From assembly GCF_001278115.1 (NCBI RefSeq), contig NZ_LIYD01000005.1, forward strand, positions 2,616,781-2,680,780: DNA of 64,000 nucleotides. Reading direction: 5' to 3'. Below, piece by piece: positions 33,197-41,582 of this stretch (its first letter is position 1; every line of letters starts with the position of its first letter). Source of the stretch: Flavobacterium akiainvivens (GTDB lineage Bacteria > Bacteroidota > Bacteroidia > Flavobacteriales > Flavobacteriaceae). Below the pieces are notes generated by a model, which was given only the letters and a program-made list of their open reading frames with translations, did not search any database and was not told the origin of the DNA. A program made the translations under genes and the position numbers.

Positions 33197-34618
33197 ATGA
33201 GGTTTTTATTCATCCTACTATCATTTGCCCCTGCATTTATGCAGAGGGGTTATGGACAGGAAAAGCACCGCGTTATTATACTTAGCGATATTGAGGCCGA
33301 CCCCGATGATTCGCAAAGCTTTGTACGCCTGCTGCTGTATGCCAACACTATGGATATTGAAGGCCTGGTTGCCACTACATCTATACACCAGCAGGGCTTT
33401 ATAGCTCCGGAATCCATCACTAAACTGTTAGAGGCTTACGCCAAAGTACATCCTAACCTGCTAAAGCACGAACCCGGCTACCCGGAAGCCGCTGCCCTTA
33501 TGGCACTGGTTAAAAAAGGCCAGCCCGGTTATGGCATGAAGCACGTAGGTAAAGGTCATGATTCTGAAGGGTCTGACCTGATTATAAAAGCACTCGAAAA
33601 AGACGACAAGCGTCCGGTTTGGGTATCGGTTTGGGGCGGTGTAAATACGCTGGCACAGGCACTGTACAAGATTAAGGAAACCAAATCTTCGGCGGAAGCC
33701 AAAAGGCTTACTGCAAAGCTGCGTGTGTACACCATATCTGACCAGGATGACAGCGGGTCGTGGATTCGCAAAACATTCCCTGATGTGTTTTACATTGTTA
33801 CGCCGGGCGGCTACGGCAAGGCCACATGGGGCGGCATTAACCTTACCATAAACAGCATAGATAACACCACCGTAAGCAATGCCTGGCTGGCAGAAAACAT
33901 ACAGCAAGGCCATGGGCCGCTTGGCGCCATGTACCCTGATGTGGGCTACGGTATGGAGGGCGACACTCCTGCATTCCTGGGCCTGATTCCCAACGGGCTT
34001 AACGATGCCGAACATCCCAATAAAGGCGGCTGGGGCGGCCGTTATGAACTGTACAAAATTACCCCGGCCGAACTGGAAGGCGAAGGCTTTACCGGCGGCG
34101 TGCCTTTTGAACCCGAAACCCGCCCGATATGGACCAATGCTTTTGACACCTATCAAACCTATACCTACAGCCCTTATGGCAGGCCAGTTAAAAAAGATAC
34201 GGTTATTACCAAAGACAATAAAGTAACCCTTTGGCGCTGGCGCGATGATTTCCAGAATGATTTTGCCGCACGTATGGACTGGTGCACAAAGCCTTATGAA
34301 GAGGCCAACCACCCGCCTGTTGCAAAACTGGGCCATGCCGATAAGATAACCGTTACATCAGGCGAGATGTTTACACTAAGCGCAGCAGGCTCAACAGACC
34401 CTGACGGCGACAGCCTGAGCTACCTGTGGCTGCAGTATAACGAAATTGGCACCAGTCCCGCTATTCCCTTCCTCACTGCCGAAAACCTGTATCGTGTAGT
34501 GCTAAAAGCCCCGGAGATTAAAAAGGCTGTTACCGCCCATTTTGTTCTAAAAGTAACCGACAAGGGCACCCCTGCCCTAACGAAGTATAAACGTGTGGAG
34601 GTTTTGATTACTCCATAG
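33197..34618 (+). CDS. Secreted DUF1593 (nucleoside hydrolase-like) protein
   Basis: A 473-residue protein with signal peptide (LLSFAPAFMQRGYGQ). The DUF1593 domain has a nucleoside-hydrolase-like Asp cluster (IILSDIEADPDDSQSFVRLLLYAN near 28-51) and GVNTLAQALYKIKE near 150; a C-terminal Ig-like module near 380-473 contains AAGSTDPDGDSLSYLWLQYNE. Members are annotated as cellulose-binding or polysaccharide-utilisation proteins; the activity is not settled. The pairing with GH39 suggests a joint role in plant glycan breakdown. Confidence 0.88.
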   Translation: MRFLFILLSFAPAFMQRGYGQEKHRVIILSDIEADPDDSQSFVRLLLYANTMDIEGLVATTSIHQQGFIAPESITKLLEAYAKVHPNLLKHEPGYPEAAALMALVKKGQPGYGMKHVGKGHDSEGSDLIIKALEKDDKRPVWVSVWGGVNTLAQALYKIKETKSSAEAKRLTAKLRVYTISDQDDSGSWIRKTFPDVFYIVTPGGYGKATWGGINLTINSIDNTTVSNAWLAENIQQGHGPLGAMYPDVGYGMEGDTPAFLGLIPNGLNDAEHPNKGGWGGRYELYKITPAELEGEGFTGGVPFEPETRPIWTNAFDTYQTYTYSPYGRPVKKDTVITKDNKVTLWRWRDDFQNDFAARMDWCTKPYEEANHPPVAKLGHADKITVTSGEMFTLSAAGSTDPDGDSLSYLWLQYNEIGTSPAIPFLTAENLYRVVLKAPEIKKAVTAHFVLKVTDKGTPALTKYKRVEVLITP

Positions 34619-34621
34619 TTT

Positions 34622-34698
34622 AAAGGCACTGAGGTACTGAGTTACTGAGGCACTTAGGAAAACTCAGAACCTTAGTACCTAAGCACCTCAGAACCTTC
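34622..34698. repeat. 8-nt-period inverted repeat pair
   Basis: First arm: GCACTGAG, GTACTGAG, TTACTGAG, GCACTTAG. Second arm: CTCAGAAC, CTTAGTAC, CTAAGCAC, CTCAGAAC, the inverse of the first. The period is exactly 8 nt with a different consensus from the AGCT-type arrays. Confidence 0.8.
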
Positions 34699-34709
34699 CT
34701 AAAAAAAAC

Positions 34710-34717
34710 TATCTTTG
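34710..34717 (+). promoter_or_regulatory. Promoter -7 box of the pseudouridine synthase gene
   Basis: TATCTTTG lies 16 bp before ATG 34734. Confidence 0.65.
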
Positions 34718-34733
34718 CAAAAAATTCATCATA

Positions 34734-35660
34734 ATGAACAACGGTAGTAAAAGAGGCGGTGCACCGCGCGGAGGGAACGACAGGAAGAAGAGCAACGGCC
34801 CGTCTAAGCCATTGAACAAAAGGCCAAAGCCTAAAACAGCCAAGCCGGAAGGAGATTCGGAAGGCAGGCCGGTGCGCAAAGCAGAGTTTGTGAAAGGCAA
34901 AGGCCAAAGGCCGGAAGCTAAACCTGCAAAGCCGGTAGTAGCTAAAGATAAAGACGAGCTTCGTTTAAATAAATACATCTCTAACTCAGGCATGTGCAGC
35001 CGCCGCGATGCCGATATTTACATACAAAGCGGCAACGTTAAGGTTAACGGCCAGGTGGTTACCGAAATGGGCTACAAAGTAAAACTTACCGATACGGTTG
35101 AGTTTGACGGCACCCGCATTATACCTGAAAAGAAAGAATACCTGCTGCTTAACAAGCCCAAAGCCTTCAGCACAAGCGGCGATGGCGAAAAAGGCAGCCG
35201 CAATGTGGCAGAGCTTATACGTGGGGCAAGCAAGGCTAATTTACAGCCTATTGGCCGTATGGACCTTACCACAACAGGCCTTCTTATATTTACTAACGAT
35301 GCTGAACTGGCGCGCAAATTTGCACAGCCCAACCAAAAATCGTTTAAAATATACCAGGTATCGCTTGATAAGAACCTGAAATTTGACGATTTTGAAAAAA
35401 TACAGGGCGGCGTAACACTTGATGGCCACCGCCTGTTTATAGACGAAATTAGCTACATAGATGATAAGCCCAAGACCGAAATAGGCCTTAAGCTGCGTAC
35501 TCCAAACGTTAAGGTGGTACGCGCCATATTTGAAAGCTTTGGCTACAACGTGCTTAAGGTAGACCGTGTATCGTTTGCAGGGCTTACCAAAAAGAACCTG
35601 CCAAGGGGTATTTACCGTTTCCTTACCGAGCAGGAAATCATTAACCTTAAAAATGCATAA
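34734..35660 (+). CDS. 23S rRNA pseudouridine synthase, RluB/RsuA family
   Basis: A 308-residue enzyme. A long basic, disordered N-terminal tail (residues 1-72, rich in Lys, Gly, Pro) precedes an S4 RNA-binding domain (LRLNKYISNSGMCSRRDADIYIQSGNVKVNG), then the catalytic core with the Asp in PIGRMDLTTTGLLIFTND. It isomerises U in 23S rRNA, likely near the peptidyl transferase centre; RluB and RluE cannot be separated by eye. Its stop overlaps the next ATG by one base. Confidence 0.92.
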   Translation: MNNGSKRGGAPRGGNDRKKSNGPSKPLNKRPKPKTAKPEGDSEGRPVRKAEFVKGKGQRPEAKPAKPVVAKDKDELRLNKYISNSGMCSRRDADIYIQSGNVKVNGQVVTEMGYKVKLTDTVEFDGTRIIPEKKEYLLLNKPKAFSTSGDGEKGSRNVAELIRGASKANLQPIGRMDLTTTGLLIFTNDAELARKFAQPNQKSFKIYQVSLDKNLKFDDFEKIQGGVTLDGHRLFIDEISYIDDKPKTEIGLKLRTPNVKVVRAIFESFGYNVLKVDRVSFAGLTKKNLPRGIYRFLTEQEIINLKNA

Positions 35661-36016
35661 TGACGGCTAACGAAAATATTGCACACGCCTGGATTACCGC
35701 TTTTAACAGCCGCGAACTGGAGCAGCTTTTAGACCTGTATGCTGATGATGCGCAACACTACAGCCCAAAGCTTAAAGACCGCCAGCCCGAAACACAGGGG
35801 CTTATAAAAGGCCGCAATGCTTTGCGCGAATGGTGGCGCGGTGCTTATGACAGGCTACCATCATTGCAATATGTTTTGGATACCGTTACCGCCAATGCCG
35901 ACAGGGTTTTTATTGAATATACCCGCCGCGTTGATGGCGAACCCGATATGCTTGTGGCAGAGGTATATGATATTAAGGATGGAAAGATTGTTTTTTCACG
36001 TGTGTACCACGGGTAA
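35660..36016 (+). CDS. NTF2-like/SnoaL-like small protein
   Basis: A 118-residue alpha+beta cone-fold protein: HAWITAFNSRELEQLLDLYADDAQHYSPK, then LIKGRNALREWWRGAYDRLPSLQYVLDTV and FIEYTRRVDGEPDMLVAEVYDIKDGKIVFSRVYHG. The pattern fits SnoaL-like/nuclear transport factor 2 proteins, which bind or isomerise small molecules; no specific role can be assigned. It is coupled to the pseudouridine synthase by a TAATG overlap. Confidence 0.87.
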   Translation: MTANENIAHAWITAFNSRELEQLLDLYADDAQHYSPKLKDRQPETQGLIKGRNALREWWRGAYDRLPSLQYVLDTVTANADRVFIEYTRRVDGEPDMLVAEVYDIKDGKIVFSRVYHG

Positions 36017-36038
36017 AAGACAAGGCTAACAAATAAAA

Positions 36039-36066
36039 AACGGGCACCCAATGGGTGTCCGTTCTC
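36039..36066. terminator. Two-way terminator between convergent genes
   Basis: The stem AACGGGCACCCA/TGGGTGTCCGTT with one wobble, A run on the left and T-rich on the right. Confidence 0.85.
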
Positions 36067-36086
36067 CTTTAAAATAGAATCCAGAA

Positions 36087-36785
36087 TTAATAATTCCTTA
36101 GAAGTTCGCTGCTAAAAGTATCGTTACTGCCGGCAGGCGGTGTAACATAGCCTTTAGTGTAAATGGTATAAATGCGCCCGGCATAAAAATTAACTGCCGT
36201 TTCGCTAAACAACACCTCGCCTGTTTCGCTGTTTTTATAAGACAGGTCGTAGCTGCCTGTTGGCACTTCGGTAAACGATGTTGCCTCTTTAAACTCAAGG
36301 TCTTCGGCAAAGGTTGCATTAACACCTACCACATCTATAGCAGGAGCATCGGGCGAAAGGTTTATAAAGCGCACATAAGCACGGTTAGGCGCAGGATAGT
36401 CAAGGCTATCAGTATAGGTTACCAGCTCAATATTTTCAAACGTATTTACCGCAAACGTACTGAAATACTGCCCCGCAGTAAGGGTAATGCTATCTGTTGC
36501 AATGGTTTCGCCATTTAGGTTTTTAACGCTCAGCTGGCGGTTACCTAAGCGAAAGTTATAATATCCCTCGGCACCGGTATAGGCAAGCGCAGTGTTATTT
36601 ACCTGGTTTGCATCTGCATAAAAAAACAGGTCGCCGCTATTGGGGCTGGCATTTACAATAACGCCATAGGCCACATTAGGGTCCGGTTGATAATAATAGC
36701 CTCCGTCATCATCAATATCACACGAAGTAAACGAAATGGCTGCACCCACGCACAGCGCCATTTTAGAAAGAAATTTGAAATTCAT
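36087..36785 (-). CDS. DUF4397 domain lipoprotein
   Basis: A 232-residue lipoprotein (signal MALCVGAAISFTSCDIDDDGG, Cys near 22 followed by acidic residues). Two DUF4397-like beta repeats: GVIVNASPNSGDLFFYADANQVNN near 42 and YVRFINLSPDAPAIDVVGVNATFAED near 137, each followed by a GSYDLSYKN- or YNFRLGNRQLS-type strand. Function unknown; common on Bacteroidota cell surfaces. The 210 bp upstream show no other gene. Confidence 0.88.
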   Translation of the reverse strand: MNFKFLSKMALCVGAAISFTSCDIDDDGGYYYQPDPNVAYGVIVNASPNSGDLFFYADANQVNNTALAYTGAEGYYNFRLGNRQLSVKNLNGETIATDSITLTAGQYFSTFAVNTFENIELVTYTDSLDYPAPNRAYVRFINLSPDAPAIDVVGVNATFAEDLEFKEATSFTEVPTGSYDLSYKNSETGEVLFSETAVNFYAGRIYTIYTKGYVTPPAGSNDTFSSELLRNY

Positions 36786-36951
36786 GGCAATTTGAATGTT
36801 TTATATACTATAGATGTAAACAACTAAAACAGGTTGCGCGCCTACTTACACTTTAACTTTTACAGTAAGGGAATGCTTGCCAAATGTAATATTTTATACT
36901 ATTCCCTCAATAAAATACAGGGTAAAGCAAACAAAAAAGCAGGTGAAACAA

Positions 36952-36978
36952 AAAAGACCCTTTTAAAAAGAGCCTTTT
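36952..36978 (-). terminator. Terminator of the mevalonate kinase transcript
   Basis: The stem AAAAGACCC/GAGCCTTTT (9 pairs including G-U) has a T run on the minus strand, 20 bp past the 36998 gene end. Confidence 0.7.
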
Positions 36979-36997
36979 GTTATATATTTTATCGTGA

Positions 36998-37591
36998 TTA
37001 CTTCTCTCCTATAATCTTTTTAAGCCTGCCACTTAGCAGCATTAATGTAAAAGTGGTAAAGAAAAAGATAACTATATGCAATAGGGTGCGCACTGCAAGG
37101 TTGCCCGGCATCATACTGGTAAACATTGTCCATGATGATGGTAAATAATCCTGGCCGTCGGCAAAAAGCCTGCTTACAAGCGCAGTTACTGAAGGCGATG
37201 GTATAATAAGTAACAGCAAAGCCAGGATGATAAGTGGTGTTTTACTCACGTACATTTTCTTCATCCAGAACAACTGGCTTATAATAAGATAGGCCAATGC
37301 CGGAAAAAATATGGTAACCAGGTATGAAGCCGGGTAGCTTATACTTACCATACTGTCGGTGGCGCTTTCGGCAGGTTTTAGTATGGTATACAGCATCGGA
37401 ATTTGCAGCACGGCATAAAATATGCCTGAGAGGCGAACGGCCTGTACTGCCTGTAGTATAAACAAGTCTTTAACCTGTATGGTTTTAAGGTTACTTGTCC
37501 TGATTAATGCAAAAATAGGTATAAGAATCCCGAAGCCCACAAAAAGCGACTCCATAAAGTTTTTTAAAACACTGCTAACGGTAAAATCCAT
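36998..37591 (-). CDS. Multi-pass membrane protein of unknown function
   Basis: A 197-residue protein with about five hydrophobic helices (SLFVGFGILIPIFALI, IFYAVLQIPMLYTIL, YLVTIFFPALAYLIISQLF, LIILALLLLIIPSPSVTALV, LLHIVIFFFTTFTLMLLSG). The order resembles small Yip1-like or DUF-type membrane proteins, but no confident family. It starts 2 bp after the mevalonate kinase stop, so it is translated from the same message; a link to isoprenoid metabolism is only contextual. Confidence 0.75.
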   Translation of the reverse strand: MDFTVSSVLKNFMESLFVGFGILIPIFALIRTSNLKTIQVKDLFILQAVQAVRLSGIFYAVLQIPMLYTILKPAESATDSMVSISYPASYLVTIFFPALAYLIISQLFWMKKMYVSKTPLIILALLLLIIPSPSVTALVSRLFADGQDYLPSSWTMFTSMMPGNLAVRTLLHIVIFFFTTFTLMLLSGRLKKIIGEK

Positions 37592-37593
37592 GA

Positions 37594-38532
37594 TTAAAAC
37601 TGGTACACCACCTCAACCTTGTGCCCCTGTAGCGATTTTTGGGCCCTTTCTATATCGGGCGCAAAGCCTAATATATAGCCACCGCCGCCACTGCCACACA
37701 GTTTAAGGTAGTAATCATTGCTTTCTATGCCTTTTTGCCACAGCTCATGAAAACCTTCCGGAATCATGGGTTTAAAGTGGTTGTATACAACTTTAGAAAG
37801 CTCTTTTGTATTAGAAAATAGCGACTTTACATCGCCGTGAAGGAAACTCTCGATAGAGGCATCGGTATATTTAAGGAACTGGTTTTTAAGCATGGCACGG
37901 AAACCCTTGTCTTTAAGGCTTTCCATAAAAATTTGCACCATGGGTGCAGTTTCTTTAGCAATACCACTGTCCAGCAAAAATATAGCACCCTTGCCCTCAA
38001 GGTTTTGCATGGGTATGCCGGTAGCTTCAATACTATCGGCAGAATTGATAAGTATAGGCAGACTAAGGTAGCTGTTAAGCGGGTCTAGGCCTGAACTGGT
38101 GCCGTGGAAAAAGCTTTCCATACGGCTGAATATCTTTTTAAGGGTAAGCAGTTTTTCCTGAGTAAGGTTTTCCAGCACCGTGATTTTATTGGTGGCATAC
38201 TGGTCATAAATAGCTGCAACAAGTGCGCCGCTGCTGCCTATGCCATACCCCTGCGGAATACTGCTGTCAAAATACATACCGGCCTCAACATTAAGTTTTA
38301 GTGTGGCAAGGTCAAATGTTACCAGTTCCGGCTCTTCAGCCTGTAACTTTTCAAGGTAGGTTACAAACCCGCGAAGGCTTGCATTGCTTTTAAGGGCCAC
38401 TTCAGTTTGGTTGTCGTCTACCCTAAGGCCGCCGTTATAAAAGTTATATGGAATTGCCAGCCCTTTAGAGCCCTTGTTAATGCCATGTTCTCCAAAAAGC
38501 AATATTTTCGAGTAAAATAACGGTCCTTTCAT
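37594..38532 (-). CDS. Mevalonate kinase (GHMP kinase)
   Basis: A 312-residue GHMP-superfamily kinase: SKILLFGEHGINKGSKGLAIP at the N-terminus, IPQGYGIGSSGALVAAIYDQY (ATP-binding PxxxGLGSS-like motif 2) near 93, FHGTSSGLDPLNSYLSLP near 140 (catalytic Asp) and LKLCGSGGGGYILGF (motif 3) near 280. It phosphorylates mevalonate, supplying IPP. Bacteroidota of the flavobacterial line use the mevalonate pathway. Close to the decarboxylase gene upstream on the same strand (75 bp gap). Confidence 0.92.
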   Translation of the reverse strand: MKGPLFYSKILLFGEHGINKGSKGLAIPYNFYNGGLRVDDNQTEVALKSNASLRGFVTYLEKLQAEEPELVTFDLATLKLNVEAGMYFDSSIPQGYGIGSSGALVAAIYDQYATNKITVLENLTQEKLLTLKKIFSRMESFFHGTSSGLDPLNSYLSLPILINSADSIEATGIPMQNLEGKGAIFLLDSGIAKETAPMVQIFMESLKDKGFRAMLKNQFLKYTDASIESFLHGDVKSLFSNTKELSKVVYNHFKPMIPEGFHELWQKGIESNDYYLKLCGSGGGGYILGFAPDIERAQKSLQGHKVEVVYQF

Positions 38533-38606
38533 TTGTCCGGATGGTATCTATTTGTATATAAAGGTACGCAAAAAACGGCTGCAAGGTTTAACTTAACAAA
38601 TGTTTA

Positions 38607-39686
38607 TTAAATTGAGGAAGCCCCTACACCAATTTTGTCGCAAATGTACTGGTTATTTTGGCAGTAGCCAACTAATTCTTTCTTAATAAACTGCAAAACT
38701 TTATCTGCAACGTTTTCGGGATACAGTATGTGCACATTGGCACCTGCATCAAGCGTAAAACACACTGGCACAGCTGTTTCAGCACGGTATTGCCAAATCT
38801 TATTTATTATCTCCAGCGTGTTGGGCTTCATTAGTATAAAATAGGGCTGGCTGGTCATCATCATGGCGTGCAGGGTTAATGCCTCGCTCTCGGTTATTTT
38901 GATAAACGAATCTAAATCGCCCGTAGCCAATGACTGTTTAATGGCCGTAAGGTTTTCATGCGCCTGTGCAAAACGCCTTTCGGCATACGGGTGGCCGTGC
39001 ATAAGGTCGTGCCCCAGGGTGCTGCTTACCTGCTTTTCGCCTTTATCTACCAAAAGAATAGTGTCCTGGTAGGTTGTAAATACCTCGTGCACATCTGTAA
39101 ACGGAATACCAAACAAATCAGTACTGCCCGGTGTACCTTCATGAGTGCCCCAAATTACGGTGCTGCCTTTTACACTGCGGCAGGCACTGCCACTACCCAA
39201 ACGAGCCAAAAATGAAGCTTTTTGGTAAAAATAGTCATCGGTCATATCCGGGTTTAACAGGCGCTCCAGGCTCATAAGGTTAACAGCCATTGCCGCCATG
39301 CCCGATGCCGATGAGGCTATGCCGCTGCTATGCGGAAATGTATTGCGGGTATCGATAGTAAAATGATAGTCTTTTAAAAACGGAAGGTAAACCGCTACAC
39401 GCTCAAAAAACTTTTCAATCTTCGGGCGGAAGCTTTCTTTAGGCTGGCCTTCAAAAAGCAGGTTGAAACTAAACGCACCGTTACTTTCTTTCTGCGAAAA
39501 GCCCAGTGTGGTAATGGTTTTACAATCGCTTAGCGTAAAGCTTATGCTTGGGTTTGCCGGTATTTGGTTGGCTTTTTTGCCCCAGTACTTTACAAGGGCT
39601 ATGTTGCTGGGTGCGCTCCAGCTAAAGCTGCCGTTTTGCGCACTGCCGGTATAGGGTTGTGGAACAAAGTGCTGTTCAGTAACCAT
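38607..39686 (-). CDS. mvaD: Diphosphomevalonate decarboxylase
   Basis: A 359-residue GHMP-family enzyme: NIALVKYWGKKANQIPANPSISFTLSD near 29, FPHSSGIASSASGMAAMAVNLMSLE near 120, LARLGSGSACRSVKGSTVIWG near 160 and the C-terminal FTLDAGANVHILYP. These are specific to MvaD. It converts mevalonate diphosphate to IPP. ATG 39686 is chosen since the -7 box sits over the alternative upstream TTG. Followed by mevalonate kinase. Confidence 0.94.
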   Translation of the reverse strand: MVTEQHFVPQPYTGSAQNGSFSWSAPSNIALVKYWGKKANQIPANPSISFTLSDCKTITTLGFSQKESNGAFSFNLLFEGQPKESFRPKIEKFFERVAVYLPFLKDYHFTIDTRNTFPHSSGIASSASGMAAMAVNLMSLERLLNPDMTDDYFYQKASFLARLGSGSACRSVKGSTVIWGTHEGTPGSTDLFGIPFTDVHEVFTTYQDTILLVDKGEKQVSSTLGHDLMHGHPYAERRFAQAHENLTAIKQSLATGDLDSFIKITESEALTLHAMMMTSQPYFILMKPNTLEIINKIWQYRAETAVPVCFTLDAGANVHILYPENVADKVLQFIKKELVGYCQNNQYICDKIGVGASSI

Positions 39687-39704
39687 GTGTAGTTTGTTTT
39701 GCGG

Positions 39705-39712
39705 CAAAGATA
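39705..39712 (-). promoter_or_regulatory. Promoter -7 box of mvaD-mevalonate kinase
   Basis: Minus strand TATCTTTG, 18 bp before the mvaD ATG. Confidence 0.65.
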
Positions 39713-39721
39713 CAGTTTTTT

Positions 39722-39840
39722 GAAGAAGCTGCTAAGCTTCTTAGCTGCTGAGCAACTGAGCTTGTTGTTAAGTGACTTAGCAGCTTTCTTAACCCTTTGT
39801 GAAACTTTACGCCTTCTTTGTGCAACTTTGTGAAATAGCC
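39722..39840. repeat. 8-nt-period repeat plus CTTTGTG repeat
   Basis: 39722-39790 reads GCTGCTAA, GCTTCTTA, GCTGCTGA, GCAACTGA ... GTGACTTA, GCAGCTTT. It is followed by CTTTGTGAAA, CTTTACGCCTT, CTTTGTGCAA, CTTTGTGAAA. Two repeat families lie side by side between the divergent mvaD and TspO genes. Confidence 0.75.
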
Positions 39841-39867
39841 TAACTTTACTCCTCCAAAACTTACCAC

Positions 39868-40344
39868 ATGCAACGCATTATACGAATTATGCTCATGGTG
39901 GCTACCACCGTGTTTTTAGGCTACCTGGCCGGGCAAATAACCCAAACCAGTGTAGACACCTGGTACCCTACCCTTAACAAACCGGTGTTTACCCCGCCCA
40001 ACTGGCTTTTTCCTGTAGCGTGGGGGCTGTTGTATTTTATGATGGGCGTTGCCGCCGGCCTGGTGTGGAACCGCATTGAGATGGATGAGGACGACACCAA
40101 GAAAGGCCTGCGCTTTTTTGCCATACAGTTTGCCCTTAACCTGGCGTGGAGCTTTTTGTTCTTTTACCTTAAAAATCCACTGTTGGCCTTTATAGAAATC
40201 ATTATACTGTGGCTTATGATTTATGAAACCTACGCCCAGTTCCGCAAGGTGAGTAAAGTAGCCGCCCTGCTTATGATTCCGTACCTGTTGTGGGTAAGCT
40301 ACGCACTGGTACTAAACGGCAGTATATGGTGGATGAACAGGTAG
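39868..40344 (+). CDS. TspO/MBR family membrane protein
   Basis: A 158-residue, five-helix protein of normal TspO length. Landmarks: GYLAGQITQTSVDTWYPTLNKPVFTPPNWLFPVAWGLLYFMMGVAAGLVW and FALNLAWSFLFFYLKNPLLAFIEI, including the WxPxxKPxFxPP-like and NxxWS motifs of the tetrapyrrole-binding pocket. Binds porphyrins and may modulate stress responses; exact role in bacteria is debated. Confidence 0.95.
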   Translation: MQRIIRIMLMVATTVFLGYLAGQITQTSVDTWYPTLNKPVFTPPNWLFPVAWGLLYFMMGVAAGLVWNRIEMDEDDTKKGLRFFAIQFALNLAWSFLFFYLKNPLLAFIEIIILWLMIYETYAQFRKVSKVAALLMIPYLLWVSYALVLNGSIWWMNR

Positions 40345-40388
40345 CAGGTGGCAAACATTAAACAACCATAAATTGAACTAATTTTAAA

Positions 40389-40889
40389 ATGACTGTTGAA
40401 GAACTCCTTTCGCGCTATAGCGCTACAAATACAATTACTGAAGACGATATAGCTGAAATTCAGGATAGCGAAAATTTACGCTGGGATTTATATAATTACA
40501 TCCTCTTACACAAAAACCGCAATTTCATATTGGCAATACTCCATAAGATGACCAAATTGCGTGCAAAGGTGTGGGAAGAAAACGTATTACCTGTTAATGC
40601 AGACAGCATTATGTTTGCATCCTATCTTTTGGGCCTTCACGGTCAGGTAGAAGATTCCCTTGAAATATGGAAAGCAAAAATTACCGACTTTGATACACAT
40701 TGTGCCGTTGACATAGAGCTTATAGTATTTGCAGGTGTGGATGAAACGTTAACCTATCTTGAAAAACAAGAGCCCATAAACGGATTTGACGCTTTTGAAT
40801 ATGCTACGGGATGTTACAAAGCAGGTAGTTTTGAGGGTCTGGAAAACTATTTTAAACCCGAAAGATTTGTACATGGCTATTATCACTGA
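40389..40889 (+). CDS. Hypothetical helical protein
   Basis: A 166-residue acidic protein without signal peptide. Mostly helical (TVEELLSRYSATNTITEDDIAEIQDSENLRWDLYNYILLHKN), reminiscent of repeat-type helical scaffolds but not assignable. A/T-rich codons compared with neighbours. It overlaps the DUF4291 gene by 17 bp, so the two are probably coupled. Confidence 0.7.
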   Translation: MTVEELLSRYSATNTITEDDIAEIQDSENLRWDLYNYILLHKNRNFILAILHKMTKLRAKVWEENVLPVNADSIMFASYLLGLHGQVEDSLEIWKAKITDFDTHCAVDIELIVFAGVDETLTYLEKQEPINGFDAFEYATGCYKAGSFEGLENYFKPERFVHGYYH

Positions 40890-41520
40890 AACCTACAACC
40901 AAAGCCTTGAGCGCCTGCCCAAAACAGGGCAGCACATAACTGCCCACCAAACCGATGATGAAATTGTGGTATACCAGGCCTACAACCACCGTATTGCCGA
41001 TTTTGCCGTGCAAAACCAATACCTGGGTGGCGATGCCTTTAGCTACAACCGCATGTCTTGGATTAAGCCCAATTTTTTATGGATGATGTACCGCTGCGGC
41101 TGGGCACAAAAAGAAAACCAGGAACGCGTACTGGCACTATGGCTTAAAAAATCTGATTTTGAAAGCATCTTGCAGGAGGCTGTCTTCTCATCATTCAAGG
41201 CAGAATACTATGACAGCCATGAGCAGTGGCGTGCCGATTTAGAACAGAAACCCGTTCGCCTGCAGTGGGACCCGGAGCATGACCCTTTTGGCAACAAAAT
41301 AGAGCGCCGTGCCATTCAGCTGGGCTTAAAGGGCAAAGTACTTGAAAACTTTGGCCGCAAACAGGTAACAAAAATTGAAGATGTAACGGAGTTTGCCAAA
41401 GCACAATATACCTACCTGCAATCTAATCCGGTTGAAACACTACAGGTTCCTGTTGAAAATGTATTCCGTACCGGTAATGAGGATTTGAATAAAAGGATTG
41501 GGTTGACATTAGACAGATAG
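40873..41520 (+). CDS. DUF4291 family protein
   Basis: A 215-residue protein from ATG 40873 (the frame extends upstream into the preceding gene but with poor sense). Family landmarks: ITAHQTDDEIVVYQAYNHRIADFAVQNQYLGGDAFSYNRMSWIKPNFLWMMYRCGWAQKENQERVLALWLKKSDFE and VRLQWDPEHDPFGNKIERRAIQLGLKG. Function unknown, though the fold is thought to resemble nucleotide-modifying enzymes; I do not claim activity. Third positions are strongly G/C, as in core genes here. Confidence 0.88.
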   Translation: MAIITETYNQSLERLPKTGQHITAHQTDDEIVVYQAYNHRIADFAVQNQYLGGDAFSYNRMSWIKPNFLWMMYRCGWAQKENQERVLALWLKKSDFESILQEAVFSSFKAEYYDSHEQWRADLEQKPVRLQWDPEHDPFGNKIERRAIQLGLKGKVLENFGRKQVTKIEDVTEFAKAQYTYLQSNPVETLQVPVENVFRTGNEDLNKRIGLTLDR

Positions 41521-41540
41521 CAGATGTAGTTTTCAGACAA

Positions 41541-41582
41541 GAATAAAAATCCGTGGAAATCCGCTAAATCCGTGTCATCCGC
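41541..41582. repeat. 9-nt-period repeat (ATCCGYG type)
   Basis: AATCCGTGG, AAATCCGCT, AAATCCGTG, TCATCCGCG: four degenerate 9-mers. The array touches the last codons of the flavoprotein gene on the minus strand. Confidence 0.75.

Noticed and set aside
36834..37148. Plus-strand open frame antisense to the membrane protein gene
   Set aside because: It crosses a terminator hairpin and the coding region on the other strand; residues have no family-like pattern.
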